A stretch of DNA of 64,000 bases, from assembly GCA_963803425.1 (NCBI GenBank), contig CAWDMA010000003.1, positions 558,001 to 622,000 of the forward strand, in the 5' to 3' direction. Made by a program: the position numbers and the translations under genes. Shown here in pieces: positions 1-8,764 of the stretch. The stretch comes from DASPWW01 sp963803425 (GTDB lineage Bacteria > Actinomycetota > Thermoleophilia > Solirubrobacterales > 70-9). Numbering within the stretch: the first letter of the stretch is position 1; every line of letters begins with the position of its first letter. The notes beneath the pieces are model-generated. The model worked only from the letters and a program-made list of their open reading frames with translations, was not told the DNA's origin and made no database searches.

Positions 1-159
1 CGTCGCCGCCGGCTCAGCCGGCAGCCGTTCGCGCGGCTGTACTGGTCAGGCGGCCGCTCGCGCGAGTTTCCCGCCGCGACGAAGACGGGGCGGTCGCTGT
101 TCCTGGCGGCATCACGGGTTATTGAAGTCGGCGTCGAGCGCGAAGCGCGAGGCGACTAG
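1..159 (+). CDS. possible C-terminal end of an upstream gene (partial)
   Basis: One frame is open from the first base to a TAG at 157-159 and would encode the last 52 residues of a protein that starts before the window. The peptide is Arg-rich, contains ...TKTGRSLFLAASRV..., and shows no domain I recognise. The next gene begins 14 nt after this stop, which fits an operon end. An open frame of this length is common in GC-rich DNA, so this is only a candidate. Confidence 0.25.
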   Translation, partial: RRRRLSRQPFARLYWSGGRSREFPAATKTGRSLFLAASRVIEVGVEREARGD

Positions 160-173
160 CTGGTGGGGTCTCA

Positions 174-1586
174 GTGATGACGAAGCCGCACAACGCGTCC
201 CCACTGGTCGAGCCCGACCTCGCGCAGCGCGTCGTCGCACGCGCGCTGCACAACGGCGGCGATTTCGCGGAGCTGTTCTGCGAGCAGCGCTCCGGGTTCT
301 CGGTCTCGATCGACGAGTCGCGGATCGAGCGCGCCCAGAGCGGCACCGAGCGCGGCGCCGGCGTCCGCGTCGTCAGCGGCGACACCACCTACTTCTCGCA
401 TGTCGACGGGCTCGCCGAGCCCGACCTGTTGCGGGCGGCAGACGCCGCCGCCGCAGCGCTATCAGGCGAGCGCGCCGAGCCGCGGCCGCTGTCCGCCGGC
501 GAGCCGTCGCCTCCGCAGGAGGTCGAGGTGTCGCCCGAGGGCGTCCCGGCGGACCGCAAGGCGGAGATCCTGCGGGCGATGGACGAGCGCGCCCGTGGCG
601 CGGGCGCCGAGATCTCCCAGGTGCAGGCCTCCTACGCCGAGAACCGCCGCCGCGTCGCGGTCGCGAACTCGGACGGCGTCAACGCGAGCGACGACCGCAC
701 CCGGGTCCGAGTGGGAGCCCAGGTCGTCGCCCGACGCGGCGACGTCGTCGAGACGGGGTTCGAGACGCTCGGCGCCCACCGCGGGTTCGAGCTGCTCGCG
801 GACGGCGCGGCGGAGGCGATCGGCGACCAGGCCGCCGCGCAGGCGCTCACCTTGCTCGGCGCCGACCCGGCGCCGGCTGGGACGATGCCGGTCGTGGTCG
901 GGAAGGGCTTCGGCGGAGTCCTGTTCCACGAGATGACCGGCCACGGGCTCGAGTCGGACGCGATCCAGAAGGGCGCCAGCGTGTACGCGGGGAAGCTCGG
1001 CGAGAAGGTCGCCGAGCCGCTGGTCACCGCGTACGACGACGGCCGCCTCCCGGGCGCCTGGGGCACCGGCGGGATCGACGACGAGGGGACGCCGTCGCGG
1101 AAGACCCCGGTGATCGAGCAGGGCGAAATCACGTCCTACCTATACGACCTCGTCCGGGCGCGCCGCGACGGCGCCGGGTCGACCTCGAACGGGCGGCGCG
1201 AGAGCTTCCGCCACCTGCCGATCCCGCGGATGACCAACACCTACATCGCCCCGGGCGACCCCGAGCCCGAGGACCTGATCGCCGGCGTCACGAGCGGCTT
1301 CTACGCCGTCTCGTTCGCGGGCGGCCAGGTCGACCCCGCGACCGGCGACTTCGTGTTCGGGGTGTCGGAGGGCTACCTGATCGAGGCCGGGAAGGTGACC
1401 AGGCCGTGCCGCGGGGCGACCCTGATCGGGAACTGCCTCGAGGCGCTCGGCCGGATCGACGGTGTGGCGAACGACTTCGAGATCAAGACCGGGTTCTGCG
1501 GGAAGGACGGTCAGCGCGTCCCGGTCGGCACCGGCCAGGGCCATGTCCGGATCGCCGAGCTGACGGTGGGGGGGACGGCGGTGTGA
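174..1586 (+). CDS. tldD: TldD-type metalloprotease (470 aa)
   Basis: TldD is the catalytic partner of the TldD/TldE (PmbA) protease, which trims peptides and processes some RiPP precursors such as microcins. The HExxxH zinc motif is visible as HEMTGHGLE near residue 252, inside the family's conserved block (GFGGVLFHEMTGHG). The conserved C-terminal region with PIPRMTNTY and a SEGYLIEAG-like segment is present. Length matches the family (about 450-480 aa). The start is GTG 174 or ATG 177. The stop overlaps the start of the next gene by one base, so the pair is probably co-translated. No RiPP precursor is visible nearby, so the substrate is unknown. Confidence 0.93.
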   Translation: MMTKPHNASPLVEPDLAQRVVARALHNGGDFAELFCEQRSGFSVSIDESRIERAQSGTERGAGVRVVSGDTTYFSHVDGLAEPDLLRAADAAAAALSGERAEPRPLSAGEPSPPQEVEVSPEGVPADRKAEILRAMDERARGAGAEISQVQASYAENRRRVAVANSDGVNASDDRTRVRVGAQVVARRGDVVETGFETLGAHRGFELLADGAAEAIGDQAAAQALTLLGADPAPAGTMPVVVGKGFGGVLFHEMTGHGLESDAIQKGASVYAGKLGEKVAEPLVTAYDDGRLPGAWGTGGIDDEGTPSRKTPVIEQGEITSYLYDLVRARRDGAGSTSNGRRESFRHLPIPRMTNTYIAPGDPEPEDLIAGVTSGFYAVSFAGGQVDPATGDFVFGVSEGYLIEAGKVTRPCRGATLIGNCLEALGRIDGVANDFEIKTGFCGKDGQRVPVGTGQGHVRIAELTVGGTAV

Positions 1587-2956
1587 TGACGGCGAAGCCG
1601 GATCTCGAGTCGCTGGCGGCGAGTGCGCTCGACGCCTCGCTCGCGGCCGGCGCCTCGAACGCCGAGGCGTACGCCCAGGAGGGCGCGGGGATCGAGGTGC
1701 GGGTGTACGAGGGCGAGGTCGAGGCGCTCACCGAGGCCGCGGAGCGCGGGCTCGGCGTGCGGGCGTGGATCGACGGGCGGACCGGGTATGCGTACGGCAC
1801 CGACCTGAGCGACGACGGGGTGCGCGGGATCGCGGCGGCCGCGGTCGAGGCGGCCCGCGTCTCCGACCCGGACGAGTTCGCCGGCCCCGCTGACGCCGGC
1901 ACGGAGCCGAGCCGGATCCCGGGGCTGACCGACCCGGACCTTGCGGAGTGGGACACGGAGCGGAAGGTGGAGCTGGCGCGCGAGGTGGAGGGGGCTGCGC
2001 GGCGGGATCCCCGTGTCGTCGCGATCGAGGACACCGTGTACGTCGATGAGTCGCAGCGGGTGGCGATCGCCTCGTCGGCGGGCGCGCGCGGCGGATACGA
2101 GTCGACCAGCTGTTACGCGTACGCACGTGCGATCGCCGCCGAGGGGGACGGCGACCGCGAGACCGGCCTCGGGTTCGGGATCGGTCGCGGGCCGGGCACG
2201 CTCGATCCCGGCGCGATCGGCGCCGAGGCCGCCGATCGCGCTACCGCCCTGCTCGGCGCCACCAAGCCCGGCTCGCGGAGCTGCCCGGTCGTCCTCGACG
2301 AGACCGTCGCGGCGAGCTTCCTCGGGTTCATCGGCGGCGTCCTGTCGGCCGCCGCCGTGCAGAGGGGTCGCTCCCCGTTCGCCGACCGGATCGGAGATCA
2401 GATCGGATCCTCGGCGCTGACGCTGACCGACGACGGGCTCGACCCCGAGGGCCCCGGCTCGGCTCCGTTCGACGGCGAGGGCACGCCGCGGCGCCGCACT
2501 CCCCTGATCGACGCCGGGCGCCTCACCACCTATCTGCACGACTCCTACACCGCCCGCCGGGCGGGCGACGGCCAGGCCTCGACCGGGAACGCCTCCCGCT
2601 CCGGCTACCGGTCCGCGCCCTCGGTGTCCACCTCGAACCTGATCGTATCCGCGGGCGAGCACACGGTCGAGGAGCTGATCGCCGAGGCCGCCGACGGCGT
2701 GTACGTGACCGACGTCGCCGGGCTGCACTCGGGTGTGAACCCGGTCTCCGGCATGTTCTCGGTCGGCGCCTCGGGACGCCTGATCGAGGCGGGCACGCTG
2801 GCCGCGCCGGTGAGCGAGTTCACGATCGCCTCCGACCTGACGAAGATGCTCGCGGCGGTCCGTGCCGCCGCTCACCCCGCCCGCTGGGTCCCGTTCGGCG
2901 GCTCGGTGAAGGCGGCCCCGCTGCTGATCGGCGAGATGGCGATCGGCGGCGCTTAG
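1586..2956 (+). CDS. pmbA: TldE/PmbA family protein (456 aa)
   Basis: This is a paralogue of the preceding TldD but lacks the HExxxH motif, as expected for the non-catalytic TldE/PmbA subunit that forms the heterodimeric protease with TldD. The C-terminal landmark SGVNPVSGMFSVGASG and the final FGGSVKAAPLLIGEM region are typical. The ATG at 1586 overlaps the tldD stop (TGATG); GTG 1583 is an alternative. A longer open frame reaching back to 122 is a shadow inside tldD. The gene converges with the following minus-strand regulator and their stop codons overlap by 3 bases. Confidence 0.92.
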   Translation: MTAKPDLESLAASALDASLAAGASNAEAYAQEGAGIEVRVYEGEVEALTEAAERGLGVRAWIDGRTGYAYGTDLSDDGVRGIAAAAVEAARVSDPDEFAGPADAGTEPSRIPGLTDPDLAEWDTERKVELAREVEGAARRDPRVVAIEDTVYVDESQRVAIASSAGARGGYESTSCYAYARAIAAEGDGDRETGLGFGIGRGPGTLDPGAIGAEAADRATALLGATKPGSRSCPVVLDETVAASFLGFIGGVLSAAAVQRGRSPFADRIGDQIGSSALTLTDDGLDPEGPGSAPFDGEGTPRRRTPLIDAGRLTTYLHDSYTARRAGDGQASTGNASRSGYRSAPSVSTSNLIVSAGEHTVEELIAEAADGVYVTDVAGLHSGVNPVSGMFSVGASGRLIEAGTLAAPVSEFTIASDLTKMLAAVRAAAHPARWVPFGGSVKAAPLLIGEMAIGGA

Positions 2957-4077
2957 CCGAGCTGCCCGGATATCGCCGCCGGCGCCCGCAGCGCCACCTC
3001 CAGCTCGAACCGGACGTCCGGGTCGTTAAGGCCGTCCCCGTACAGCTCCCGGAGCCGGGCGACTCGGTAGCGCGCCGTCTGGGGGTGGACGTGCATCGCC
3101 CGCGCCATCGCGGCGGCGTTCCCGCGCTCGCGCAGGTACGCGAGCGCGGTCTCCCGCATCCGCTCGCGGGCCCGGGGCGTGAGCCCTTCGAGCGGGGCGA
3201 GCCGCCGCGCCGCGATCAGGCCGGCGAGCTCGGCGCCCTCGAACAGGAGCAGCTCGGCGAGCCGCTCCGTCGCCCGGACCGGGTTCGCACCCTCGATCGC
3301 GCCCGCCTCGAGGGCGCGGATCGCGGTCTTCGCCAACGACCACGACCGCCCCAGTCTGGACCGGTTCCCGGCCGGTCCGATCGCGGCGGGAAGCTCGTCG
3401 AGCGCCGCGGTCAGCTCGGCGGCATGCCGCGGCCCCTCCGGATCCGGGACGAGCACGCACCCGTATCCGTCCAGCTCGCACGCGAGCGCATCGCCCGGCG
3501 CCCGGCGGGCGAGCCGCACCAAGTCGGGCTCCGCGCACGCGATCGCCGCAACCGAGATCGGCACCGCCCACCCGGCCGCGCGGGACGCGGCACGGACATC
3601 CGTGCGGTCGGCCGACGGCTCTCGGACCAGCAGCTCGACGAGCTCGCGGCGGCGGCGCTCGCGCGCTCCCTCCAGCTCGGATTGCGCCTGCGTGTAGCCC
3701 TCCACCGAGTCGGCGGAGAGCTCGTCGATGTACGCGAACACGGACTCCGCGAGCCGCGCCATCACGTCCTCGCCGAGCTCCGCCTCGCGGGCCGCGACGG
3801 CGATGTGCCGCCACGCGGCCCGGGCGCCGACGCGGTACGCCGCCTGCAGGGAGTCGAGCGTGCGGCCCTGGCGAAGCTCGCCCCGCCCCAGGTCCACGTA
3901 CACCTCGCGCCCCGCCTCGCGGCCGGCGTCCGGGTCGCGGACCAGCGCGACGAACTGGCGCAGCGCCTCGTCCACCCCGGTGCGCAGGCCGCGCCCGAAC
4001 GAGCCCTCCAGCGGGCGGGCGTACTCGGGCACCTCGCGCGCGATCGCTGCGAGGATCTCGCGGGTGGCGGCGGGCAT
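2953..4077 (-). CDS. PucR/CdaR-type transcriptional regulator
   Basis: The C-terminal about 60 residues form the PucR-type helix-turn-helix (AYLRERGNAAAMARAMHVHPQTARYRVARLRE), preceded by a GGDEF-like/CdaR middle region and an N-terminal helical domain. Actinobacteria carry many such orphan regulators. The ATG at 4077 is the first standard start, but homology-like sequence (WRELPGEVADAIEP) continues upstream in frame without any ATG, GTG or TTG, so the true start may be a non-canonical codon such as CTG at 4113. It diverges from the desaturase at 4228, which makes that gene a plausible target; this is inference from position only. Confidence 0.8.
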   Translation of the reverse strand: MPAATREILAAIAREVPEYARPLEGSFGRGLRTGVDEALRQFVALVRDPDAGREAGREVYVDLGRGELRQGRTLDSLQAAYRVGARAAWRHIAVAAREAELGEDVMARLAESVFAYIDELSADSVEGYTQAQSELEGARERRRRELVELLVREPSADRTDVRAASRAAGWAVPISVAAIACAEPDLVRLARRAPGDALACELDGYGCVLVPDPEGPRHAAELTAALDELPAAIGPAGNRSRLGRSWSLAKTAIRALEAGAIEGANPVRATERLAELLLFEGAELAGLIAARRLAPLEGLTPRARERMRETALAYLRERGNAAAMARAMHVHPQTARYRVARLRELYGDGLNDPDVRFELEVALRAPAAISGQLG

Positions 4078-4227
4078 CGCGGGCTCGATCGCATCGGCGA
4101 CCTCACCGGGCAGCTCTCGCCACGGCTGCTCTGGGCGCGAATTTGTTATTTGTCTTATAAGAACCGTCAGCCGGAACGTGTGACCGGACAGTGGTTTCGT
4201 GTGCAGGCCATAGCCTATCTTGCAACC

Positions 4228-5121
4228 ATGACGAGAATTGAGAAGGCGGTCAACCTGGGCGCCGTGATCGTCCCGTTCTGCGCCGTGATCGCCGCCGTCC
4301 CGCTGCTCTGGAACCGGCTCGTGGCGCCGGTCGACCTCGCGATCTTCGGGGTGATGTACGTGGCGACCGCGACCGGGATCACGGTCGGCTTCCACCGCCT
4401 GCTCACCCATCGCGCCTTCCAGACATCGAAGCCCGTCCAGTACGCGTTCGCGGTGCTCGGCTCGATGGCGGTGCAGGGGCCGGTGACCGGGTGGGTCGCC
4501 GACCACCGCAAGCACCATGCCCACACCGACCGGGAGGGCGACCCGCACAGCCCCCACGTCGGGCACGGCGACGGCGTCCGCGGCGTGCTCGCCGGCCTGT
4601 GGCACGCTCACGTCGGGTGGCTGCTCGTCTCGCAGGGCCGCGCCGATTGGCCGCGCCACGCGCCTGACCTGTGCGAGGACCCCGGGATGCGCACGATCAG
4701 CCGCCGCTTCAACCTGCTCGTCCTGCTCGGACTGGTGCTCCCTGCCGCCGCCGGGCTCGCGATCACCGGGACGTGGTGGGGAGCCCTGACCGGCTTCCTG
4801 TGGGGCGGTCTGGTCCGGGTCTTCTTCGTCCACCACATCACCTGGAGCATCAACTCCGTGTGCCACTTCATGGGCACCCGTCGGTTCGAGGTCGACGACG
4901 AGTCGCGCAACGTGTTCTGGCTCGCGCTGCCCACGCTCGGCGAGTCGTGGCATCACAACCACCACGCCTTCCCGCGCTCGGCGGAGCACGGGCTGCGCCG
5001 CTGGGAGCTCGACCCCGGCGCCCTCGTGATCCGGGCGATGGAGCGGCTGGGGCTGGCCTGGAACGTGATCCGGATCACGCCGGAGCGCCAGGCCGCCCGG
5101 ACGCGAACAGCGATTCGCTAA
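4228..5121 (+). CDS. acyl-CoA / acyl-lipid delta-9 desaturase (297 aa)
   Basis: A membrane-bound di-iron fatty acid desaturase that introduces a double bond into acyl chains. The three histidine boxes are all visible: HRLLTH (HxxxxH), HRKHH (HxxHH) and HNHH within GESWHHNHHAF. Four hydrophobic segments surround them. There is no fused cytochrome b5, as usual in bacteria. The start at ATG 4228 lies only a few bases after an AT-rich block (TAGCCTATCTT), so a short-leader transcript is possible; GTG 4201 is an in-frame alternative. It is divergent from a PucR-type regulator. Confidence 0.92.
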   Translation: MTRIEKAVNLGAVIVPFCAVIAAVPLLWNRLVAPVDLAIFGVMYVATATGITVGFHRLLTHRAFQTSKPVQYAFAVLGSMAVQGPVTGWVADHRKHHAHTDREGDPHSPHVGHGDGVRGVLAGLWHAHVGWLLVSQGRADWPRHAPDLCEDPGMRTISRRFNLLVLLGLVLPAAAGLAITGTWWGALTGFLWGGLVRVFFVHHITWSINSVCHFMGTRRFEVDDESRNVFWLALPTLGESWHHNHHAFPRSAEHGLRRWELDPGALVIRAMERLGLAWNVIRITPERQAARTRTAIR

Positions 5122-5153
5122 GGATTCCCCGCCCGGCGGCCGACGTTACGGGT

Positions 5154-6266
5154 ATGTCCCCCGAAACGGGACGACCCGTGGAGCCGGTGCCGGGCGCGAT
5201 CGCGTTCCGGCGGCTCGCCGGAGGGCGCCGCGACATCGCGGTCCGGATCGGCGCCTTCCTGTTCGTCGGCGGCGCCGCGATCACGGCGATGGCGCTCGTG
5301 CTCCCGCATCCGCCACAGCTCGACGAGCGCGTGTACGCGGCGGACGCGCTGCTGCAGCTCGCAGCCGCCGGCATGATCGTGGCGCTCCCGCGCGAGTGGT
5401 GGAGGAAGGCCTGGGCGCCTGTTCCGATCGTCGTCGTCGGGATCGTCGCCGTCACCGTGGCCCTGTACTGGAACGGCGAGCGGGCCGGTGGGACGCCCGT
5501 GTTCGGCGAGGTCTTCTACGTGTGGCCGGCGCTGTACATCGGGTACTTCTTCGGCCGCCGCGGGATGGTTGCGCTGCTGGCGCTGATCGCCGTCACCTAC
5601 GCGGCGGTGCTCGCTGCGATCGACCAGGGCGGCGACTCCGCGGTCGCCCGCTACCTGGTCACGATCGTCGTCGTGATCGGAGCGGCGGTCGTCATGCACG
5701 CGCTCCGACTCAACGTCGACCGGCTGCTCGACCGGCTCCGGGCTGCGGCGCGGACCGACCCGCTGACGATGCTGCTGAACCGGCGCGGCTTCGACGAGCG
5801 GCTACAGCTGGAGCTCGATCGGGCCCGCCGCAGCGGTGAGCCGTTCGCGCTCCTGGTCGGGGATCTCGACCGCTTCAAGGAGCTCAACGACCGCTTCGGC
5901 CACCCGGCCGGCGACACCGCCCTGGCGCTGGTCGCCCAGGCCCTGACGATCGCAAGCCGCGCCGTCGACACGGTGGCGCGGATGGGCGGCGAGGAGTTCG
6001 CGCTGCTGCTCCCGGGGGCGGACGCGACCGGCGGGCTGGAGGCGGCGGAGCGACTGCGGGCCGAGATTGCGGCGATCGGCGAGGAGCGCTCCCCGACGAT
6101 CTCTTTCGGGGTGGTCGAGTGCCCTCCGGCCGGGGAGGCGCCCGAGTCGCTGCTCGACGCCGCCGACGAGGCTATGTACGCGGCGAAGGCGGCCGGCGGC
6201 GACCGCTCCGTGGTCGGCGAGCTCGGAGGCGTCGCGGGGCGCGGCGAGCGGACAGAGCGAGCTTAG
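5154..6266 (+). CDS. membrane-anchored GGDEF diguanylate cyclase (370 aa)
   Basis: The N-terminal half has about six hydrophobic helices (residues about 20-185) and no recognisable sensory domain. The C-terminal half is a GGDEF domain starting at RTDPLTMLLNRRGF. The active-site motif is intact as GGEEF (about residue 278), and the RxxD inhibitory site (RAVD) sits five residues before it, so product inhibition by c-di-GMP is likely. It should synthesise c-di-GMP at the membrane. It lies 32 nt downstream of the desaturase and 2 nt upstream of the glycerate kinase start. Confidence 0.9.
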   Translation: MSPETGRPVEPVPGAIAFRRLAGGRRDIAVRIGAFLFVGGAAITAMALVLPHPPQLDERVYAADALLQLAAAGMIVALPREWWRKAWAPVPIVVVGIVAVTVALYWNGERAGGTPVFGEVFYVWPALYIGYFFGRRGMVALLALIAVTYAAVLAAIDQGGDSAVARYLVTIVVVIGAAVVMHALRLNVDRLLDRLRAAARTDPLTMLLNRRGFDERLQLELDRARRSGEPFALLVGDLDRFKELNDRFGHPAGDTALALVAQALTIASRAVDTVARMGGEEFALLLPGADATGGLEAAERLRAEIAAIGEERSPTISFGVVECPPAGEAPESLLDAADEAMYAAKAAGGDRSVVGELGGVAGRGERTERA

Positions 6267-6268
6267 GG

Positions 6269-7254
6269 ATGCAGGGCGGGCGCCGCACCGTGCTGCTCGC
6301 GCCGGACTCGTTCAAGGGAACCCTCACTGCGGCGGAGGTCGCCGACGCGCTCGGACGCGGGTTTCAGGCGCAGGGATGGGCGGTCGACCCCTGCCCGCTG
6401 GCCGACGGGGGTGAGGGGACGGCCGACGCACTGCTGTCGACGAGCGGCGGCGCCACCGTCGCCGCCGCCGCGCACGACCCGCTCGGACGGGCGATCACGG
6501 CCGGCTACGCCCTGGTCGACGGGCTCGGCGCGGTGGTCGAGGTCGCGGCCGCGAGCGGCCTGGTGCTGATCCAGGAGTCGGAGCGCGACCCGGAGCGGAC
6601 CACGACCGCCGGCACGGGGGAGCTGATCCTGGCCGCCGCGAAGCGCGCCGATCGGGTCCTGGTGGGGGTCGGCGGAAGCGCCACGAACGACGGGGGCGCC
6701 GGCGCGATCGACGCGATCGCGGCGCGGGGTGGGCTGGGCGGCGCCCAGCTGGTGTGCCTGTGTGACGCGCGCACCACCTGGGAGCGGGCCGCGACCGTGT
6801 TCGCGCCGCAGAAGGGGGCCGGCCCCGCGATGGTGGCGCGGCTGGAGCGACGGATGGACGAGCTCGCCGCGGAGCTCCCGCGCGACCGCGCGGGGTCCCG
6901 ATGACCGGCGCCGCCGGGGGGCTCTCCGGCGGACTGTGGGCGTGCTTCGATGCCGAGCTGGCGAGCGGCGCAGGGTATGTGTGCGACCTCGTCGAGCTCG
7001 ATCGCCGCGCTCGAGCCGCCGACCTCGTCGTCACCGGGGAGGGGCGGCTCGACGAGACCACGATCGAGGGCAAGGTCGTCGCCGAGGTGGCGCGTCGGGC
7101 CGGGTCCGCCGGGACGCCGGTGCACGCGGTGGTCGGAGCCGACGCCTCCACCTCCGAGCTGCTGGCGCGAATCGGGCTCGGCTCGGTGCGCGCCGGCTCC
7201 AGCCCGGCCGAGATCGCGGCCGCGGCGGCCGAGTTGGCGGCTAAGTCCCGGTAA
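6269..7254 (+). pseudogene. glxK: glycerate kinase (GlxK/GarK family), split by one frameshift
   Basis: The N-terminal part (LLAPDSFKGTLTAAEVADAL, PLADGGEGT, VGVGGSATNDGG) and the C-terminal part (AAGGLSGGLWA, LVVTGEGRLDETTIEGKV) together make a complete glycerate kinase, which phosphorylates D-glycerate with ATP. The first frame stops at 6904; the second continues from an ATG at 6901. In the second frame the upstream codons read PRGVPMTGAAGG, which is what the family has, so one C missing near 6886 explains the break. A translationally coupled two-piece protein cannot be excluded, but a single-base deletion or sequencing error is more likely. Confidence 0.85.
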
Positions 7255-7303
7255 GGTTCACGGCGGCAGGCGGGGGCAGAAGCGGAGGAGGAAGAGGAGG
7301 CAG

Positions 7304-8686
7304 ATGCAGGTGCACGCATGGAAGCCGAGGATCGCGCTCGTGATCGCCGCTCTCGCGGTGGGCGGGCTGGCGCTCGCATCGCCCGCCGCGGCCGCCACCA
7401 AGTTCAAGGTGATCGACGGTTACGACGAGCCCTCCACTCCCGCCAACCTCGACAAGGTCGGGATCCTCAAGGTCGGGTCGAAGAAGGCCAATAACGTGCT
7501 CGTGCTCAACCCCGGCACCTCCGCGAGCGCCGCCTACTTCCGTCCCCTGGCCAGCTTCATCGCCCGCGAGAAGAAGGGGTGGCAGGTATGGGCGATCGAG
7601 CGGCGCGAGAACTTCCTCGAGGACCAGTCCGTCTTCAACAAGGCGAAGAAGGGCCAGGCCACCGAGCAGGAGATGTTCGACTACTACCTCGGCTACATCA
7701 CCGACCCGAGCATCAGCCCGCACTTCCAGCCGATCCCCGACTCCAGCGTCGAGTTCGCGAAGCAGTGGGGGATGAAGGTCGCGGTCGAGGACGCGCGGCG
7801 GGTCGTCACCAAGGCGGAGCACCGTGGCGGCAAGGTCGTGCTCGGCGGCCACTCGCTGGGCGGATCGATCACCACGGCGTATGCGACCTGGGACTTCGAC
7901 GGCAAGCCGGGCGCCAAGGGGCTGTCCGGCCTCGTCTACATCGACGGCGGCAGCGGTCCCGCCCCGATCTCGGCCGCAGACGCGCAGGACGATCTCGACG
8001 AGCTTGACGGCGGGTCGCCCTGGCTCGTCTTCGGCGGGATCCCGTCGCCCTTCACCGGCCTGTTCAACGAGGTCGGCTCGATCGGCGTCACGCTCGACCC
8101 GAACGGCGTCGGCGCGCTGCAGGGCTGGCCGCTGCTCCCCGCCGACCTGAAGCCTCCGGTGACCGCGACGAACGAGGGCTCCTACGGGTACGCCCTCGAC
8201 GTGAACACCTCGCCTCCGGGCTTGGTCGCAGCGCAGGCGCACCTCGGCCGGCTCGCCGCCACCGGCGATCCGCGGCCGTGGGAGAGGGCCGGGGCGCTGA
8301 CGCCGGTGCGGCGGTACGCGAAGATGTTCGCCGGCGCCGGGCTGAAGAGCCTCGACGGGACCGGCTGGTATCACCCGCAGCGGCTCACCGATGACGCGGG
8401 CGCGGTCGCGGACGGGAACGCGAACGCGGCCCAGCAGGTGCTCGACGTGCACTCGACCCACGGCGCCGACCTGGGCCGTGGGATGCGGATCTACGCGTTC
8501 GGCGCCGCGCTCGGCGGCGAGCGGGTGCTGACCGCGGCCGAGACGCTCGCCGAGCAGTCCGGGATCCCGGGCGGGCACGTGAAGCTGGTGGACCGGTCGG
8601 CGACCTACGCCCACAACGACCCGAACTCGGCCTACCCGAAGAACGCGTTCGTGAGCAAGCTGCTCCGGTTCCTGGGCAAGGTGTAG
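7304..8686 (+). CDS. secreted alpha/beta hydrolase (460 aa)
   Basis: A Sec signal peptide (MQVHAWKPRIALVIAALAV..., cleavage around ASPAAAA) precedes an alpha/beta hydrolase fold. The nucleophile elbow GGHSLGG lies near residue 185 and a late HNDPNS segment may supply the catalytic histidine. The substrate cannot be inferred. A strong purine-rich ribosome site (GGAGGAAGAGGAGG) lies just before the ATG. A GC hairpin follows the stop. Confidence 0.75.
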   Translation: MQVHAWKPRIALVIAALAVGGLALASPAAAATKFKVIDGYDEPSTPANLDKVGILKVGSKKANNVLVLNPGTSASAAYFRPLASFIAREKKGWQVWAIERRENFLEDQSVFNKAKKGQATEQEMFDYYLGYITDPSISPHFQPIPDSSVEFAKQWGMKVAVEDARRVVTKAEHRGGKVVLGGHSLGGSITTAYATWDFDGKPGAKGLSGLVYIDGGSGPAPISAADAQDDLDELDGGSPWLVFGGIPSPFTGLFNEVGSIGVTLDPNGVGALQGWPLLPADLKPPVTATNEGSYGYALDVNTSPPGLVAAQAHLGRLAATGDPRPWERAGALTPVRRYAKMFAGAGLKSLDGTGWYHPQRLTDDAGAVADGNANAAQQVLDVHSTHGADLGRGMRIYAFGAALGGERVLTAAETLAEQSGIPGGHVKLVDRSATYAHNDPNSAYPKNAFVSKLLRFLGKV

Positions 8687-8711
8687 GAGCCGCAAATTGC
8701 GGACATCTGCG

Positions 8712-8735
8712 GCGGACCCCGGGGGCGGGGTCCGC
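8712..8735 (+). terminator. GC hairpin after the hydrolase gene
   Basis: A 9-bp perfect stem (GCGGACCCC / GGGGTCCGC) with a 6-nt loop lies 26 nt after the stop codon. No T-tract follows, which is common for terminator-like hairpins in GC-rich actinobacteria. Confidence 0.5.
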
Positions 8736-8764
8736 GCCGGCGGGGTCAACCCGGGTGAGGTCCG

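Noticed and set aside
122..1585. Long open frame upstream of tldE in the same frame
   Set aside because: It overlaps tldD throughout and its translation is Arg-rich without motifs; the real tldE starts at 1586.
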